DNA from: Ryuthela nishihirai | Lineage: Eukaryota > Arthropoda > Arachnida > Araneae > Heptathelidae | Direction of reading: 5' to 3' | Length of the DNA: 64,000 nt | NCBI GenBank assembly: GCA_038380435.1 | Contig: JAWZYU010000059.1 | Location: forward strand, 620,001-684,000 | Shown here: positions 1 through 10,950 of the stretch, in pieces | Layout: the number at the start of each line of letters is the position of its first letter | How positions within the stretch are numbered: the first letter of the stretch is position 1 | Program-made: the position numbers and the translations under genes | The notes under the pieces: model-generated | Seen by the model: only the letters and a program-made list of their open reading frames with translations | What the model was told of the DNA's origin: nothing | The model's database searches: none

Positions 1-285
1 ACATTGGGCTGAATGGAGAGTTTACAAATAACCCGAGGGCTCAGAGAAGGTTGGGCGGAGGAGATCCACCAGACAGCTGCTAGGAGGCAGATGGAAACTC
101 CTGTCAAGGCCATCCAGAATGTTCTTTAATGTGTAAAATGTATGGTTCTCTCCTGCAAACGGAACCAAGATTTAATGCTACAACAGATGGATGACGACCT
201 TCCCAAACCCATCGGTACGTGCTTTCAGCGCAAGAAACATCCATACGTTACCTGGGGCTCGAACCCATATCTTTCTTTTATCAGT
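1..285 (-). repeat. SINE1 copy, degraded, cut by window edge
   Basis: This is a minus-strand copy of the tRNA-derived SINE that recurs through the window (here called SINE1). The 3' module (pieces matching 'gctcagagaaggttggg' and 'aaggccatccag') comes first and the reverse-complemented B-box region ('ctggggctcgaaccc') lies near 250-270. It has many substitutions and indels relative to the clean copies at 44703 and 62163, so it is an old insertion. Its 3' end lies outside the window. Confidence 0.8.
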
Positions 286-510
286 CGCCAAGTGCATCAT
301 TTATCAAATTTTAATAATATTTGAGCATTTTTTTATGTCTGCTACTGATGTTGCTGTTCAAATTTCGAAATTCAATAATTCTTCAAATATTGAAATAATA
401 TTGTTCAAAATTAAAATATACACCAAAGAGCCAAAACATTATGACCCTTGCTGTTTATGCAAATCGAAGCAGTTGCAGGTAAACGACGGCGCGTGTTAAG
501 GTCATGAAAC

Positions 511-548
511 GGTATAAATAACACCTGATACTGAGCTCTGTTAATCAG
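511..548 (+). promoter_or_regulatory. TATA box and initiator of the Tc1-like element
   Basis: A 'ggtataaata' TATA element at about 510-519 is followed roughly 28 nt later by 'atcagtt', which fits an arthropod TCAGT initiator, and about 20 nt further on by the transposase ATG at 566. The same segment recurs in inverted form near 40855. This is inference from spacing and motif only. Confidence 0.4.
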
Positions 549-565
549 TTATTCTTGTTCTTCAG

Positions 566-1603
566 ATGGGAAAAACAGCGGATGTAAGTGATTTTGACAA
601 AGGCCAAATTGTAATATACAGACGACTGGTCCAGAGCATTTCTGAGACTGAAGTCTTGTTGGGTGTTCACGGTCAGCCATGGTTAGTACCCTCAAAAAGC
701 GGTCTGGAGGAGGGAAAAACGACAAACCGCCAGCAAGGTGTGGGTCGACAACTGCTCATCGATGCTAGAGCCGAGCGAAGACTATCCCATATGGTACGAG
801 CCAACACAAGGGATACTGTGGCGCAACTCGCCCATAATTCTAATGCTGCTGCCGGGAGTAACGTGTCACAATACACAGTACATCGAACCCTGCTGAAAAT
901 GGGTTCCGTAGCTGCTGCCAGGTCCGAGTGCCCATGCTAACTTCAGTTCACCATCGAAAGCGCCTACAATGGGCACACGAGCATTTAAAAAACTGGACCT
1001 TGAATGATTGGAAGAATGTTGTGTAGTCCGATGGACCTCGTTTCCTGTTGACCATTTGGACGGTCGTATACGTTTGCATCGTTTACCTGGGGAAGTGTTG
1101 GCACTTTCCCAGGTAAACGATGCACACCAGTGGAGGAAGTGTAACACTTTGAGCAATGTTCTGCTGGTAAATCCTGTGTCCAGTCATTCACGTGCAGGAA
1201 ACTATGACGTCTACCACCTACCTAAACATCAATGCAGACCAGGTACATGTTTTCATGGCAACAGTATACCCATCCAGTAGGGCCTTCTTTCATCAGGATA
1301 ATGCACCATGCCACACTGGCCGGATTGTTCAAGAATCGTTCACGGAACATGAGGAAGACTTTCAAGTATTGCGCTGACCTCCAAATTTCCCAGACAGCAA
1401 ATCCAATCGAGCATCTGTGGTTTGTGTCGGAACAGCATATCCGATATGTGGTGGCTCAACCATGTAACTTACAAGAGTTAAAGGATCTGCTGGTAACGTG
1501 TTGGTACCAGATACGAAAAGGCACCTTTAGAAATCTTATAGCGACCATTCCTCGACGTGTAACAGCTGTTTTCGCGGCACATGGAGGACCAACATCATAT
1601 TAG
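566..1603 (+). pseudogene. Tc1-like transposase pseudogene
   Basis: The first open segment (566-940, 124 codons) has the N-terminal paired-type helix-turn-helix region of Tc1 transposases: 'FDKGQIV', 'SISET', then 'EGKTTNRQQGVGR' and 'YTVHRTLLKMG'. Later segments, in shifted frames, carry catalytic-domain pieces: 'RRLPG'-like text near 1080, 'NADQVHVFMATVYP' near 1230-1270, 'QDNAPCHTG' near 1295-1320 (second aspartate) and 'NPIEHLW' near 1402-1422 (third acidic residue region). The C-terminus ends 'AAHGGPTSY' with a stop at 1603. At least two frameshifts and a local inverted duplication at 1076-1123 break the gene, so it cannot make transposase. The ATG at 566 is chosen because it gives the usual N-terminus. 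Confidence 0.8.
1076..1123. repeat. Snap-back inverted repeat inside Tc1 pseudogene
   Basis: Two 22-bp arms ('gcatcgtttacctggg' plus 'gaagtg', and the inverse) with one mismatch surround a 4-nt loop. One arm matches the expected transposase coding sequence ('RLPGE' region). The other is an inverted copy, which suggests a templated fold-back error. Confidence 0.75.
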
Positions 1604-1640
1604 ACAGCTGGTTATAACGTTTTGGCTTTTCGTGCAAATA

Positions 1641-2689
1641 TATTAGACAGATAATTTTATATTCCGTCAAGATTTACCAAAAAAAAGCATATTTTAGAAG
1701 CTGCGGAACATCGAATTTGGCTTTCTTCTGATAGCACAAAAATTCGACACTTTGTTATCTAGGTAGCATATATCAATTCAAACGCTTAAACTTTCAGATG
1801 CTAGATCTATGGGTCAGGAGGATTGTTTTGGTAATGCAACAAGTTGCATACTGATAAAAAAGTTTAAAATGCCTTTCTTGTCTCAAAACCATAAGATGAA
1901 AGAGACCTGATTTCATTAATAGTGGTTTCATTTTCGGCTGAAGGCGACCATATTTGTTTGAGATCGTCACAGCCGCTACCTTGATTATGATGAAACTTAT
2001 TGCTTTGTAAACTGCAAGAATGACTTCATGGGCCATATGTTCGAGAATCACTACCCCACAGTGTTTAAAGAGAATTAATGTCAAAGAATGTGAAATTCTG
2101 TCCTTGGGGATCAACGTTTGGTGATTTTTATCTTGTCCTTTGCCACTCATTCCACTTATTGGACACCCACAGACGGAGAAGGTTAGGGGATCTTTTATCC
2201 TGGTACTTGGAAAAATCATAATTATGCTACATGCTACATGCTAGAATTTCAGAAAAGTGCAAAAAGGGAAAGATATGGGAATTTCTTCAATGCCAAATTA
2301 GAGGTCATGTTTAAGTTTCAATTTGATGCCAAAGGACTCGATTAATTACATGGCGTGAATGAGTTATCAGATATGATCTACTTAGGAATAGGCTAATGAG
2401 GAAACCACCTCAAACTCCAAACGTAGAAGGCTTCCTAAACGGTTCTTTTAATTTACAATGCACGAAATAGATTTAAATGATGTAAATTTTGGAGAAGTAT
2501 TTTAAAAAATGCGATATATAGTGGATGAACGTATATTATTATTTAAATAAATGAAAAAAAACGTAAATAATAATCAGGATGAACAATCCTAAGCATAGAG
2601 GAAATATCAGGTACTATGATTCCTGAGATCATGTCAGGTACTATGATTCCTGAGTCACCAGATGTCGACCGAGATATCTTCTATTGATT
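1641..2689. other. AT-rich spacer without recognised gene
   Basis: I recognise nothing coding here. A 141-codon minus-strand open frame at 1794-2219 has no family motif. A 27-bp direct duplication ('caggtactatgattcctgag' unit) sits at about 2609-2661. Confidence 0.5.
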
Positions 2690-3850
2690 GCTTTATACCA
2701 CGGATTCAGTCATTGCACATTTCCGTAACTACAATTGCAGATCCTGGTCGACAAAACACTTACCAGATATAACCCTGGGCTAGTTGCGATGAGTCCCATG
2801 TTTACAGGTCATTTTCTATGCTTCTTCTAATGTTGAAGATGAAATTCCCTCCATTTGTATAACATGAAACCTAAGGTTTTATGTATTGCTTCAACAGTTA
2901 ATTAAAATGCATAAAATTAAAATATTTCTTATATCCACTAAGTTATTACTATAAGCTTACAGGAGTATTGTTATTTTGGGTCACTTCATGTATAAAGATA
3001 AATTGCATTAGTTTACAAAAGATAATATTTTTTATTTTATTCTGAGGTGATTAGTGTAATTATAAAGACAATTTCATAACTTTTAACTTACCATAAAATT
3101 TTTAGATATTTCAGTATATCATTAAACGAAACGTTAAAACTTCATTTTATCTTATGCTTTCAGTTAAAGAAAGATTATTAAAAAGGAGTAAAAATGGCTA
3201 CCAGTATAAATCTTAACATTTTTTAGTGTAGTATTATACCTCCGTTTAATCACTAATTTCAATTCTGTACATGCAACATTCTAGTTCAGTGATTTACAGT
3301 GTAAGTCGCTACAAATTAACATAAAAATATATCAGTAATAAATTTCATAGCGAGTCTTCCGTAACTTAAATAATGTCGCATCAGACGAATTTAGCATCCC
3401 AATCATAACCGGATCGTCTCTTTCATTTATGCAACATATTTTGTGTAAGAATCTTCCCTTTTTATACTGATGTAAGCATATCAAATCGTTGTTAAGGTAG
3501 TAACAGTTAATTACAAGGGATAATATACGTAAAAAAAAATTATTTTTGTAATCGGATAATCCAAAAATATACTGATCGCAAAAATAAATATAGCATTTTA
3601 ATATTATTTTAGGGTTTTTTATGTGTACAACATTAAAAAAAAAATATTGATATTAAAAGGTAAGGAGTTCTACATTAGAACATATCCTCTCTCCTAAAAT
3701 CGTTACGAAATTTACGGACGAGTACAACGGATACGGACGAGTACTAAAGATCGCAAGTACACTAAATAATACATGCACTCTTTAAGAATTCGTTCATGAA
3801 AAGACTAAAGGCCATTTCATTAAGTATGTTAGGCCACGTTATGGTAATAG
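2690..3850 (+). repeat. AT-rich dispersed repeat (Rep-A), copy 1
   Basis: This segment resembles 6775-7970 and, inverted, 31490-33420 and 34845-35416. Shared landmarks in order are 'gctagttgcgatgag', the polyadenylate-rich 'ctttattttattct'-like segment, 'cgtttaatcac', 'ttctagttcagtga', 'cagtgtaagtcgct', 'taattacaagggat' and 'gcaaaaataaatatagca'. No reading frame is conserved among copies. It is probably a non-autonomous element or a decayed noncoding part of one; the class is unknown. Confidence 0.65.
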
Positions 3851-3866
3851 TAACTCAGATACAGAA

Positions 3867-4690
3867 CTCATCATCATAATCAACCAACCATGGGCTATGA
3901 AGGTCCAATCAGACCGTGCAATTTAGTTTTCCATGCACTTCAGTCCTGAGCTACATCTGCTGCATCTTGCCAATGCATACCAATTCTAACAAGGTCCTGT
4001 TCAACATTGTCTGCCCACCGCATCCTAGGTCTTCCCCTCTTTCTGAGGCCTTTAGACACACTGTTGATAACCGTATTCGCTAATCTATAATTATCCATAC
4101 GGGCAACACGGCCAAACCAACGGAGTCTCTCTCTGCACGATAATGCTGCATAAAGGAGGCTGCCGACTCCTTTGCCTAATCTAATTATTCCTTACCAAAT
4201 TAAACCACCTAATGCCCAAGATACTGCGCAAGCATCAAGAATCAAAAACATCAGATTTTTTTGATATTTTCTTTACAAAGCGTGCAAGTTTCCCTACCAT
4301 AATTAACCCTTGAAAGAACCAAAGTATTATGCACTCGAATTTTAGTCTTTATATGTATACGCCTATTTCTTCAAAATCCCCATAGATTCTTAAAAGTCCC
4401 GGCAGCAATCCCTATTCGTCTGTTACTCTAATGCCGCATATCACCAGTATCTGTTACATAGCTCCCAAGGTAAGTAAACCGAGTCACTTGCTCAAGAGTG
4501 CATCCATTGAAAGAAACTGAAGCCCCATCTACCTGACCAATTTTCATCACTTTAGATTTCTCTCTGTTTATCACGAAACCTACTCTAGTACCAGTCTCAT
4601 CAACAGCTTGAATGAAAGAGTTCATCTCATTAACATCATTTCCCAAAAGGTCTAAATCATCAGCATTGTCTAAATCAGAAAATATCAATC
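3867..4690 (-). pseudogene. RTE-like LINE, 3' part (RT end and C-terminal domain)
   Basis: The minus strand encodes pieces of a non-LTR retrotransposon. 4428-4700 reads 'FSDLDNADDLDLL', the reverse transcriptase catalytic motif with NADD in place of the expected YADD, then 'INREKSKVMKIGQ' and 'YLGSYVTDTGD'. Around 4020-4130 the C-terminal 'RWFGHVARMDNYRLA' and 'GRPRMRWADNV' are readable. The 3' end (at the left) terminates in short ATG/GAT repeats, as in RTE/BovB-type elements. It is 5'-truncated and frameshifted. 38320-39497 is a better preserved copy. Confidence 0.8.
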
Positions 4691-4699
4691 TCAAAACCA

Positions 4700-5165
4700 C
4701 TTTTCCTACTATGAATTGCTACTATACAAACAGTTTCATCTAAATTCAGTGCTCTATATTATTCGAGTAGAAAAGACAAAAACCGAACTCAGTTCGTGAA
4801 TAATCTCATATTTTCTAAGTTTGCAGTCCAACAATAGACTCGCGCTCTCCGATCAAATCACTCAAAACAAGGTTTTTGATAAATATTTTAAGAAATGACC
4901 TGGCTATTACAATGTAATACATTATTTGGTTTAAAAAATACTATAAAATGCTAATTTGATTAAAAAAATTACTCGAATCAAAAAAAAAATATTGATTTAT
5001 TACACTCTCATATCCTGTGAATAAAACAATCTTTTATTTTCTCTTCATTTCGATCACTACCTCCTGGAGTTATCGGTAGAAAACTCGAGGTTATTAAATC
5101 AACTATTATCCTGTTTGTACACAGAGAAATCTTCTCTGGAACTCCAAACGAAACTCATTTTATTT
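4700..5165. other. AT-rich spacer
   Basis: Homopolymer A tracts and AT-rich sequence only. I see no gene or recognisable repeat. Confidence 0.5.
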
Positions 5166-5171
5166 CTCAGT

Positions 5172-5544
5172 TGGGGGCGAGGGATGGCTCAGTCAGTAGC
5201 GTGCCAGGTTCGTAATCTACAGTTCCCAGGTTCGAGTCTCACCTGGGTCAGCGTTGCAATTTATATTCGAAAATCTCCGCTTCCTGCCCTCTATTAGAAG
5301 GGCGACACCGGTGGGCTCGGAAAGGCCGCCGTCCCTCGGATGACACGTGAAACCTCGGCTTTGTGTGTGGGATAGTCATACACTGTTAAAGTTAAAGAAC
5401 ACTTTGGATGGCCTTCACGGGACGCTATCATCTGTCTCCCAACAACTGTTCAGTGGATCCTCTCCCCCAAACCCTCTCTGAGCTGGGGGCCCTTGTGACC
5501 TGGCCATTTAGCCCATAGTGTGCAAAAAAATTACCGCTCAGATT
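5172..5544 (+). repeat. SINE1 copy, nearly full length, diverged
   Basis: The head 'gatggctcagtcagtagcg' (RNA polymerase III A box) is followed by 'ggttcgagtctca' (B box), the central 'gtcggatg..acgtga' region and the 3' module ending 'gtgcaaaa..accgctcaga'. It is diverged by point changes and small indels from the young copies. Confidence 0.85.
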
Positions 5545-5761
5545 TAAGCACGCTAACTGATGACAACTGGGATTTTTAAAATAGGAACTGCAATTCTATT
5601 TTAGTGAACTTGAGGAGGAAATGTGATTTGTATACATCAAGAGATGCATGTTATAAGATTGAACATTTGCTTTGTTTTGTGAAGAAGAAAGGCATTGCAA
5701 AAGAGAATGAATTTGATTCTTTTGTGCTGTATGTGATAAGTTAAAAGAAATGTGTTGAATT

Positions 5762-5850
5762 CAGGGCCGGACTTACGAATAAGCTAACTATGCTATATTT
5801 AGGACTTCACTATTATGAAGGGCCTCAAAAATTAAAGTTTGAAGTTAGAA
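5762..5850 (+). mobile_element. hAT-like transposon end fragment
   Basis: The segment starts 'cagggccggacttacgaata' and runs into 'gaagggcctcaaaaatt', a form typical of hAT-superfamily termini (CAGGGCCGG start). I did not find the opposite terminus, so this is at best a solo end or a decayed copy. Family identification is from memory of the terminal motif. Confidence 0.35.
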
Positions 5851-6774
5851 CGTTAATATTTTTTTTCATATATTCAAATAATATATTATGCAAACAACTG
5901 TTCATCTGAGCTTTACAGAGTCATTATTGTTTACCAGTTGTAATATAATGTTGCACTCTACATGATTTGCCACGAAACTATTCGTCCACGAGCCACAGAC
6001 ATCTCTCTCGCTGACATGTGTCTGTTACGTCTCGCTGTTAGTGTCACATAGCGGTCAACTTTAGCCGTTGGTAGTCGTGTTGACCCCTCACACGTGGACA
6101 GCTAACGTCTCCTGTCTCTTGTACATTCTCCACAGCTTTCAGATTATGGATTGGTGCACACTTATTGCTTTGGCAACATCATTCTATGGTCGGCCTGATT
6201 CCAACATCCCGATAGCCCGACCACGTGTAAAGACATCCTTATGCTGTTTGTGTGACATATTGTTACAAGCAACAAGTCGGTTCGAACACAAATCGAATGC
6301 TCTGTCGAAAAGAAATGAGGTTTTTCACATTTATCTCATTATTTATAACCATTACAAGTTTGCAGTTCTTGTCTCTTATGCAAATTATATGTGATCACAC
6401 TATATACTAGGCACCATTACTCTCACATTTGCATGTGCCTACCGGTATCTGCACGTACATTCTGTTGCTATTTTCGCCGATTGTTTTTTCAATATAGCCC
6501 ATTTGGTCAACTATGCTTAGCTTTTGGGCACCAGTTTATTATGGGGAGTTACGGTTTTAAATATTGCTAAAAATAAAATAAAATAAAATTTCAAATGTCA
6601 CGTAAATCCACCTTTGAATTCCTACAAACTGACTAGAATATTAGTTTAATATAGGATACCTCTAATCTATATTAAATGACATGGTTGACTAGAGAAGTTT
6701 TTAACTTTAACTTAGATTTAAAGGATTGAGATTTATTAGGTGCATTATGTCAAAAATAGTAAAATTTCCAGATA
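5851..6774. other. Spacer without recognised gene
   Basis: A 108-codon plus-strand frame at 6068-6394 shows no motif and sits in mixed-composition DNA. I see nothing else supportable. Confidence 0.45.
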
Positions 6775-7970
6775 TAGCAGCAAGACTTTCCAGATATAGC
6801 AGCTGAGCTAGTTGCGATGATTTTGTTTACAGGCATTTTCTCTGCTTCTCTAATATTGAAAATTGCACTACGTCCATTTGTATATCGTGATGCCTATTGT
6901 TTTATGTATTATCCTACAGGTTTACTTGAATATTATTAGTAACTTTTCGAATATTATTAGTAATTAATTTGGACCACCACGTATGTAAAGATTTAGACTT
7001 AGTCTAGAAAAGGTAAAATTCTTTATTTTATTCTCAAAGCAATAAGAGTAAAAAACGAAGATATTATTTTAGCGAAACACTAAAACATCGTTTTTTATCA
7101 TATGCTCTTAATCAGGTAAAGGTAATGAAAGGAAGAATGAAAACAACTACCACTATTTATTATAGTATCTTTTAATATAGTATTATATGTTCGTTTAATC
7201 ACCGTTGATTTAATTTTTAAAAAAGTGGATTCTAGTTCAGTGACTTGCAGTGTAAGTCGCTTAAAATAAACAACCAAAGCAGCATATACTATGACCTGTA
7301 ATAATACTACCTGTTACTTTACAAACTAAACGACTAAAATTTATATAACGTATCAGAAGGATTTAACACTAACTCTTCACCACATACGCAGTGCATAGTG
7401 TACCGCCTCTTCAATTTACTGAACGCATTTTGTCTAGGAATCTTCATTTTTGTACGAGTGTCAAATATACCAAGAGAGTGTGTTAAAGATAGTAATATTT
7501 AATTACAAGGGATCATACATAAAAAATATGATTTTGTAATCGGAAAACGCTAAAAATTATTAATCGCAAAAATAAATATAGCACATTAATGTCATAGTAT
7601 GCTAGGTCGGTTGTTTGTTTAGTAAGAACATTATTGTATGTTATGTAATACCACATTATAACATCCCATCCTACCACAAATCGCTGCTGAATTTGCAGAG
7701 TGCATGTACATTAAGTGGCCACCTGATTAAGTACAGTTCTATGTTATGTCAATAGTAAATCAGGTGAAGAATTCACTAACTTCCTTAATAAGAGTTTTAT
7801 AAAAAAAAATGCCGCCGAAGAAAAGTTAAAGATCTCAGTCAGTCAATTTCAATTCAACCAATCTTTTTCAAATGCAACAAATTTCTAAGAGATGTGTTTA
7901 GTTTTAAAGAGCAATACAAGCTGAATCATTTAGCAAGTTAGCTTGTTCTGCAAAACGTCATTATAATTAA
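6775..7970 (+). repeat. AT-rich dispersed repeat (Rep-A), copy 2
   Basis: It shares with copy 1 and the inverted copies at 31-35 kb an ordered set of landmarks: a duplicated 'ccagatatagcag', 'gctagttgcgatga', 'tagaaaaggtaaaatt', 'gtagtattat'-like segments, 'gtacgagtgtcaa', 'taattacaagggatcat', 'taataccacattataacatc', 'gcaagttagcttgttctgc'. This copy preserves the distal part (7650-7970), which in the inverted copy is interrupted by a SINE1 at 31805. Confidence 0.65.
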
Positions 7971-8149
7971 CGAAAATTATCATGCTTTTTACAAGAAATG
8001 CTGAAAGCACTTTTATACGTGTTAGTAAAATTTAGTATAACAGCTATTGCATTCTTTTCGAGCTTCTTTTTATTAATTAGCAGAATAATTATTTAAACTC
8101 TTATTTTAGCTGTTAAATATTACAATTTCCGTAAGACTGAAAATACTTA

Positions 8150-8353
8150 ACGAATATTGTTGAAAATCGACACTGAAATAGATTTGATTGCGATGAGCTA
8201 TTCCGAAGACCTTACTATTCAGCTGGAATAGTGCCTCCTCACTCTGGAAAATGTTCCATGGCCAATTGTTGTCCACCTCCATCCTAGCCAGGAACAGAAG
8301 AACAAAGTCCCGACATTGCAAGGGACCACTTTCGCAGGACCTGGACGACAGAA
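8150..8353 (-). pseudogene. Tc1/mariner-like transposase fragment
   Basis: The minus-strand frame reads 'FLARMEVDNNWPWNIFQSEEALFQLNSKV', matching the start of the DDE catalytic domain in the Tc1/mariner-like transposases that carry a DUF4817-type N-terminus (usual form: W-P-W, then W-T-D-E-A-H-F, then N-G). The first catalytic aspartate position is S ('QSEEA' for 'WTDEA'). Nothing else of the gene remains nearby. Confidence 0.5.
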
Positions 8354-8453
8354 GATCACGCAAGATTCAGGAGTATTGTATTCGCCCTGGCTGTAGCAGA
8401 AGACTATCTACTGCACTAGGAATTTACAATGTATTCAAAAACCGGTAGAGCAT

Positions 8454-9135
8454 CTCTGCAATGGTATTACGATAAACAACTGTTTCCTCAAACTTCTCTA
8501 TCGTGTTTACTAATTCATTTTGGTCAAATACGTCTCATTCTCTTCAGTAAGCGATGTTCGGCTAAGTAGCCATGTCATTGTTATTTTTTTGGCATTAGAA
8601 ATTAACCAATAATGCTCGATCCTTCAATTCTGATCTCGAGGATCTTGTTGTCCACTAATCTGGAAAGTTTGGGAACGGAAAAATGTCCTTCCCTCTATTG
8701 CAAAAGGGACAGGTCTCAGGTGATTTTCTCTTTTCATTTTGTTATCATCTGATCTTAGATTCTTTTACTACCACACGACGAGAAAATAATTTGCATGGTT
8801 TTCCTGTACAGCACCATGTTTAACCCGCTGGCATTTTTTATAGCGAATTAATTTTTCTCCTATCTTTCCATTTCATAAGACCTGATTATTATTCGCCTGC
8901 AATTCAGCTTTGGGAAACGAATCGTATTCCATCCGCACACATTCAATGTAACGCACTTTAATTATAACCACTCGGTATTATATATCGCCAGTTTGAAACC
9001 TTTCACTTCACCTTCCATTTCTCCTTCTTTCCTAAATTTCAATGTTAAATCCCGACCTAGACCGAAATAATAAATATATTTGTTTTTCTCTTCATTTCTC
9101 TTAAAATTATTCAGAAATATTAATTTATTCCATAA
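8454..9135. other. Spacer without recognised gene
   Basis: AT-rich DNA with no recognised element or coding sequence. The 117-codon minus frame at 8962-9315 is low-complexity and overlaps the microsatellite. Confidence 0.45.
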
Positions 9136-9182
9136 ATAAATAAAAGTGTAAAAATAAAAAATAAATAAATAAATAAATAAAA
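9136..9182. repeat. AAAT/AATA microsatellite
   Basis: Runs of 'ataa' units, interrupted once by 'gtgtaaaaataa'. It also generates a tyrosine/phenylalanine-rich spurious frame on the minus strand. Confidence 0.85.
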
Positions 9183-9278
9183 GTTGTACACTTATGAGTG
9201 TAACAACTTGCAAATACACGTGAGCATCTAAACAAATGAGAGCAACTCGCAAGAGAGGAGAGGAGAATGGCTTTTGAT

Positions 9279-9446
9279 TTTGCTGCCACTTTGAATTTGG
9301 TAGCAAAGGAAACACTGATCATTTTGGAAAGATCTTTGCATATTACTAGTATAAATCAATAGGTGCCATGATACGTAGCAGATTAGTTGTCTCTGATTGG
9401 ATTTTTCTGCTATGATGCCAGTAAGCGGTCCTTGCCTCCCATGAAA
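9279..9446. repeat. Direct repeat R1, first copy
   Basis: About 168 bp that recurs at 9929-10094, both reading through 'ttgcatattactagtataa', 'atcaataggtgccatgata' and 'tctgattggatttttctgc'. The two lie about 480 bp apart around a SINE1 copy. They may be a local duplication or the terminal repeats of a small element. Confidence 0.85.
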
Positions 9447-9502
9447 AGTGAGTATGGTTTTTGACGTTGAGCATTTAGAGTTAGTTTGGCTTCAGACCGA
9501 TT

Positions 9503-9869
9503 AGGTTGAATAATTTTACTTTTGAGGGGTATTTTGTGCACACAATAGGCTGAATGGCAGGTAATATGGATCTCGAGAACTCAGAGAAGTTTTGGGTAGG
9601 ACCCACTGGACAACTGTTAAGAGACAGATAGTAGCCTTCCAGCAAGGCCATTCAGCGTGTTCTTTATCGTGCACAAGGTTACTCTCCAGCAAACGGTGAC
9701 ATGGCTTTACTTCCACCTGACGGACGACAGCCTTTTCCGACTGCAACGTCCTACTGACTGTGGGCAGTGGGGGGACTCTGCAGAGATAAATTTCAATGCT
9801 GGCTCAGGAGGGACTTCAACATGGGAACTGAAGATTATTTGAATGTGCGCTACAAACTAAGCCCCTAAG
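9503..9869 (-). repeat. SINE1 copy, strongly diverged
   Basis: A minus-strand SINE1 lies between the two R1 repeats. It is recognisable from 'cacacaataggctgaatgg', 'actcagagaag', 'aaggccattcagcgtgttc', 'gacggacgac' and the tRNA-like end 'gggaactgaagatta'. The B box is damaged ('gggacttcaacatgg'). Confidence 0.75.
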
Positions 9870-9928
9870 AAGTAGTATTCTGTTATTATTAGATTGATGA
9901 ACAAATTTTCCTTCTGTTGATATTTTCG

Positions 9929-10094
9929 TTGCTGCCACTTCGAATTTGGTAAGAAAGGAAACACTGATGATCTTGGTACGGATTTGCATATTACTAGTAT
10001 AAATCAATAGGTGCCATGATACTTAGCAGATTAGTTGTCTCTGATTGGATTTTTCTGCTATGATGCTTAGTAAGAGGTTCTGCCTCTCACTAAA
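9929..10094. repeat. Direct repeat R1, second copy
   Basis: Partner of 9279-9446, with roughly 90 percent identity by eye. Confidence 0.85.
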
Positions 10095-10574
10095 AAAACT
10101 ACTGAAAATAAATAATTCATCTGGGACAACTTACCCAAATAATGCAAATTCAGTCCATTCTTATAAAAACACTTAGGGTGAAAAATGGAATCAATAAGAT
10201 TTATTAATTATTTTCTGGTACAAACTTTTGTAAATAATACATGCTCTTGTAAGTCACTACAGAAAACATATGTAAACTTACAGAATACCATTAGCTACAT
10301 TTCCAACTGTATCACTATGCAACTCACTTCCCAGAAACAAGTACATCTATAGACTTGAAGTTACACTAAATGTATCGTAGAGCAACAAAATCCGTTACTA
10401 AAATTTAAATTTCATACAATTGTTTTATCCACGTTTACCCATCTGTTTATTATATCATTCCATTTATTTCAGGTCTTACCTAAAGCCCTAGAAAATATCA
10501 GTAAACGATTCTAAGCAATTACGCAAAAAAAACTATATTTTTGAGCAGAATCAACTAATATTGGATCTAAAATT

Positions 10575-10950
10575 CGAAAGGGGGAAGTGATGCAGTGATG
10601 GAGAGTATTTAATTTGATATTAAGAGCATTTCAATTCTTTTAACAAAAAATATTATATGGACGTCTATCGTATTTATAAAACCATTTTCGAAAGTTTCAG
10701 CGGTAATTTATTTTCCTTGTATGATCATTTTCTGATCTAAATGGCCAGTCGGATCGAGGGGAGTGGTATCAGGAGAAAGAGTCTCCCATAAGAATGCGAA
10801 TAAGGGTAATGGAAGCCAGAATATTAGACTTTTCATATTTTATTCGTTTTTCGAGCTAATTTAAGGGCATCCGAAATCGAGAGGAAAATGTTACACTTCA
10901 ATGGAAATCCAGTCTCTTCCCCCATCACTCTGATTGCATCACTTCCCAAT
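10575..10950. mobile_element. Candidate MITE with terminal inverted repeats
   Basis: The left end 'gggggaagtgatgcagtgat' and the right end, read inverted, 'gggaagtgatgcaatcagag' form imperfect terminal inverted repeats around about 375 bp of noncoding DNA. 'aattc' occurs close to both outer edges and may be a short target duplication. No transposase is inside. The superfamily cannot be told. Confidence 0.4.

Larger units (their letters stand above)
423..1634 (+). mobile_element. Tc1-like DNA transposon, degraded
   Basis: The element is bounded by imperfect terminal inverted repeats: 'caaagagccaaaacatta' near 423-445 and the inverted form 'taacgttttggcttttcg' near 1613-1632. Between them lies one broken Tc1 transposase and a TATA-like promoter. 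The length of about 1.2 kb is a little under the 1.3-1.6 kb usual for Tc1 elements. The flanking TA duplication is not clear. A related 5' end lies inverted at 40840-40975. Confidence 0.75.

Noticed and set aside
1794..2219. 141-codon minus-strand frame
   Set aside because: No domain, no splice context, AT-rich codons; could be chance. I left it inside the spacer entry.
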